64,000 bases of DNA from JANQOH01 sp965242575 (GTDB lineage Bacteria > Pseudomonadota > Alphaproteobacteria > UBA7887), in the NCBI GenBank assembly GCA_965242575.1, contig OZ251461.1, positions 992,001-1,056,000 of the forward strand, read 5' to 3'. The position numbers were made by a program, and so were the translations under genes. Positions 61,843 to 64,000 of the stretch are shown one piece after another. Position 1 is the stretch's first letter. The number at the start of each line of letters is the position of its first letter. Under the pieces are notes generated by a model. That model ran no database searches. It had not been told where the DNA came from and saw only the letters and a list, made by a program, of their open reading frames with translations.

Positions 61843-62363
61843 CGCGCGATCAGCGGTAGCTGCGCCAGACTGAACGCCAGCGTCAGGGGGACGATGCCGA
61901 ACAGTTTGAACTGGATCCACGCCTCGGTGCTCCAATTGCGCCAGACCGCCTCGTTCGCCGCCGCCAGGACGACGAAGAACCCCGCCCAGCGCAGGGTGAG
62001 CAGGCGCCATCCCCGGTCCGAAAGTTGCAGCGCGTCGCCCAGGAGGCGCGGCAACAGCCGCAAGTCCAGCGCTTGGCCGCCGGCCAGGATCGCCGCGAAC
62101 AGCAGGTTGACGACGGTCGGCTTCGTCTTGATGAACGTCTCGTCGTCGAACAGCAGGGTCAGCCCGCCGAAGCCGAGGACGAAGACGCCGGAGACCAGCG
62201 GCATGACCGGCAGCCGCCCCTCGAGCCGCCAGCAGGCCGGGACGGCGACCGCGGTCGCCGCCATGAAGGCTGCGGTGGCCGGCATGAGCCCCCAGCGCCC
62301 GTTGACGACGAAGAACACGACGAGCGGCCCGACCTCGAGCGCCAATTTGCCGAATTGCCGCAT
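61785..62363 (-). CDS. yciB: Septation protein A / YciB family inner-membrane protein
   Basis: A 192-residue protein with about five transmembrane helices. It shows LEVGPLVVFFVVNGRWGLM, LLFDDETFIKTKPTVVNLLFA, RWAGFFVVLAAANEAVWRNWS and TEAWIQFKLFGIVPLTLAF, the standard YciB/IspZ blocks. It acts in cell envelope and septum formation. The gene follows ftsY by 9 bp, the common alphaproteobacterial arrangement. Its stop lies a few bases beyond the G15 tract, and the end overlaps the convergent glycosyltransferase gene. Confidence 0.92.
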   Translation of the reverse strand: MRQFGKLALEVGPLVVFFVVNGRWGLMPATAAFMAATAVAVPACWRLEGRLPVMPLVSGVFVLGFGGLTLLFDDETFIKTKPTVVNLLFAAILAGGQALDLRLLPRLLGDALQLSDRGWRLLTLRWAGFFVVLAAANEAVWRNWSTEAWIQFKLFGIVPLTLAFSLAQLPLIARYRAGAAAGGGEGSESRGS

Positions 62364-62372
62364 CGCCCGCCG

Positions 62373-63290
62373 CTACTCCTCGTCCAGGCCGAGCAGGGCG
62401 CGGGCGAAGGCGCGCGCCTCGAACGGGCGCAGGTCGTCCAGGCCCTCGCCGACCCCCACCGCATGCACCGGCAGGCCGAACGCCTCGGCGAGCGCCACCG
62501 TAACGCCGCCGCGCGCGGTCCCGTCCAGTTTCGTCACGACCAGACCGGTGACGGCGGCGGAATCGCGGAACGCCGCCACCTGCCGGTGCGCGTTCTGGCC
62601 GGTGGAGGCGTCGAGCACCAGCACCGTGTCGTGCGGCGCGCCGGCGTCCTGCTTGCCGAGCACGCGCGCGACCTTGCCGAGCTGCGCCATCAGGCCGGCC
62701 TTGTTCTGCAACCGCCCGGCGGTGTCGACGATCAGCGCGTCGGACCCATCGGCGCGGGCGCGCGCATGGGCGTCGAACGCCACCCCCGCCGGGTCCCCCC
62801 CCGGCTTGCCGGAGACCACCTCGGCGCCGGCGCGCTCGCCCCAGATCCGCAACTGCTCCACCGCCGCCGCGCGGTAGGTGTCGCAGGCGGCCAGCGTCAC
62901 GCGGCGCCCGTCGCGGCCCCATCGCGCCGCGAGCTTGCCGATGGTGGTCGTCTTGCCGGTCCCGTTGGCGCCGACGGCGAGCACCACGTGCGGCGCGCGG
63001 GCGGGGTCCAGCGCCAGCGGCCGGGCGACCGGGGCGAGTATCCCGGCGACGTCCTCCGCCAGCGCCGCGCGCAGGGCGCCGGCGTCCGCGAAACGTCGCC
63101 CGGCGAGGCCGCCGGCGAGCCGCGCCGCCGCCGCCGGGCCCAGGTCGGCCGTAATCAGCAGATCCTCCAGCTCGTCCAGCGCGGCCGGGTCGAGGCCGCG
63201 CTTGCCGACGATCCCGGCGATGCCGTCGCCCAAGGTCCGCGCCGACCGCGCGAGGCCGGCGCGCAGGCGGGCGAACAGGCCGCCGCTCAC
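62373..63290 (-). CDS. ftsY: Signal recognition particle receptor FtsY
   Basis: SRP receptor GTPase that brings ribosome-nascent-chain complexes to the membrane. The NG domain shows LGVGANGTGKTTTIGKLA-like G1 (AVGANGTGKTTTIGKLA), LAACDTYRAAAVEQL, IVDTAGRLQNKAGLM, TKLDGTARGG and VGVGEGLDDLRPF. The 305-residue length is typical of alphaproteobacterial FtsY without the acidic A domain. The GTG start at 63290 overlaps the upstream methylthiotransferase stop as GTGA. Confidence 0.95.
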   Translation of the reverse strand: MSGGLFARLRAGLARSARTLGDGIAGIVGKRGLDPAALDELEDLLITADLGPAAAARLAGGLAGRRFADAGALRAALAEDVAGILAPVARPLALDPARAPHVVLAVGANGTGKTTTIGKLAARWGRDGRRVTLAACDTYRAAAVEQLRIWGERAGAEVVSGKPGGDPAGVAFDAHARARADGSDALIVDTAGRLQNKAGLMAQLGKVARVLGKQDAGAPHDTVLVLDASTGQNAHRQVAAFRDSAAVTGLVVTKLDGTARGGVTVALAEAFGLPVHAVGVGEGLDDLRPFEARAFARALLGLDEE

Positions 63291-64000
63291 GCCGCCTCCG
63301 CGCGCCAGGTTTCGCCGTCGCGGTCCACCAGGCGCGCCGCCACGACGCGCCCCGGACGCGCGGGCGCGGCGAGGCGCGCGCGCATGAAGTGCTCGGTGCG
63401 GCCCTCGGCGGGGCTCTCCATCAGCACCGCGGCCCGCGCGCCCCGGTAGCGCGGCCAGAGCCGGTCCCGGGCGGCGGCCGCGGCGGCGCGCAGCTCCGCC
63501 GCCCGCGCCTTGCGCTCGGCCTTGTCCACCTGCGGCATGCGCGCCGCCGGCGTCCCCGGCCGCTCGGAGTAGGGGAACACGTGCGCGAAGACGATCCCGC
63601 ACTCGCCGACCAGCGCGCGGGTCTCCGCGTGCATCGCCGGGGTTTCGGTAGGGAAGCCGGCGATGAGGTCGGCGCCGATGGCGATGTCGGGCCGCGCCGC
63701 GCGCAGCGCCCGGCACAGCGCGACCAGGTCGGCGCGGCGGTGGCGGCGCTTCATGCGCTTGAGCACCATGTCGGCGCCCGATTGCGCGCTCAGGTGGACG
63801 TGCGGCGCCAGGCGCGGCTCGGCGGCGAACAGCGCGACCAGCGGCGGACCCAGCTGCGCCGGGTCGAGCGACGACAGGCGCAGGCGTTCGAGTTCGGGGA
63901 CGGCGGCGAGCAGGCGCCGGACCATCGCCGCGAAGCCCATGGGCGCCGGCAGGTCGGCGCCCCAGGAGGCGATGTCCACCCCCGTCAGCACGATCTCGCG
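63287..64000 (-). CDS. mtaB: tRNA (t6A37) methylthiotransferase MtaB-like, 5' end outside window
   Basis: C-terminal 237 residues of a MiaB/MtaB-family radical-SAM methylthiotransferase. The visible part begins in the SAM barrel (EIVLTGVDIASWGADL), continues with LRLSSLDPAQL, HLSAQSGADMVLKRMKRRH and IGADLIAGFPTETPAMH, and ends with a TRAM-like domain (AVLMESPAEGRTEHFMRARL). The frame is open at the right edge, so the N-terminal MTTase domain and the CxxxCxxC motif are not seen. The SLDP and QSG-D-VLKRMKR features favour MtaB over MiaB. It is coupled to ftsY. Confidence 0.9.
   Translation of the reverse strand, partial: REIVLTGVDIASWGADLPAPMGFAAMVRRLLAAVPELERLRLSSLDPAQLGPPLVALFAAEPRLAPHVHLSAQSGADMVLKRMKRRHRRADLVALCRALRAARPDIAIGADLIAGFPTETPAMHAETRALVGECGIVFAHVFPYSERPGTPAARMPQVDKAERKARAAELRAAAAAARDRLWPRYRGARAAVLMESPAEGRTEHFMRARLAAPARPGRVVAARLVDRDGETWRAEAA

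Overview
The window comes from a very GC-rich, gene-dense bacterium, most likely an alphaproteobacterium. The right end carries an mtaB-like gene, ftsY and yciB in the compact order usual in that class. Starts are often GTG, many genes overlap by GTGA/ATGA, and recognisable promoters have TTGACA-type -35 boxes. No rRNA, tRNA or intact CRISPR array was seen, and lineage below class cannot be fixed from this piece.

Layout. 1-7082: a caspase-like/sulfatase-modifying-factor protein with a broken 3' end, a biotinyl-domain protein, two tandem small membrane proteins, moaA, nadK, an SDR, a membrane-anchored repeat protein and a DUF427-RuvX fusion. 7183-9987: a P450 followed by a polysaccharide-type ABC export pair. 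10001-12832: metY with a clear promoter, a DUF4198-type protein and a second repeat protein. 12900-15836: a two-gene restriction-modification cassette bracketed by a 139-bp direct duplication of the end of glk. 15706-20570: an overlapping carbohydrate operon (GH15, otsA, otsB, glk). 20667-24677: a CmcJ-like oxidoreductase, a TbpB-like lipoprotein and an acyl-CoA synthetase.

24678-32359 is a visibly AT-richer island. It holds a HicB-like gene, the decayed remains of a type I-C CRISPR-Cas operon (cas5 and the first codons of csd1/cas8c), and a tight five-gene operon. That operon encodes a DndC-like PP-loop sulfurtransferase, a cysteine desulfurase, a GHKL ATPase and two unknown proteins. Its right edge carries a fragment of the acyl-CoA synthetase gene that stands intact at the left edge. 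This operon is the best candidate for an undescribed system: sulfur-insertion chemistry like Dnd/Ssp DNA phosphorothioation, coupled to a MutL/Hsp90-type ATPase instead of the usual Dnd or Ssp partners.

32366-40949: proC-ybjN, an aldo-keto reductase, a MITE-like palindromic element, small membrane and SH3 proteins, a hydroxyacid dehydrogenase, an orphan phage-Mu-gp27-like gene, a diiron protein, an SRPBCC protein and an extradiol dioxygenase-like protein. 41050-48378: an NHLP-type peptide natural-product locus with a strong promoter, two leader proteins (one with no core), a membrane-fusion protein, a peptidase-ABC exporter and a second ABC exporter, but no recognisable maturase. 48447-50573: two nearly identical Rpn nuclease genes in tandem. 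51034-64000: an SDR, a giant AsmA-like protein, an enoyl-CoA hydratase, an AmpG-like transporter, a PfkB kinase, a WecA-like transferase, a double-module glycosyltransferase, yciB, ftsY and a truncated mtaB-like gene.

Most genes are ordinary chromosomal housekeeping. The restriction cassette, the sulfur/GHKL operon with its CRISPR relic, the tandem Rpn pair and the peptide-export locus are accessory and lie within about 38 kb of each other.
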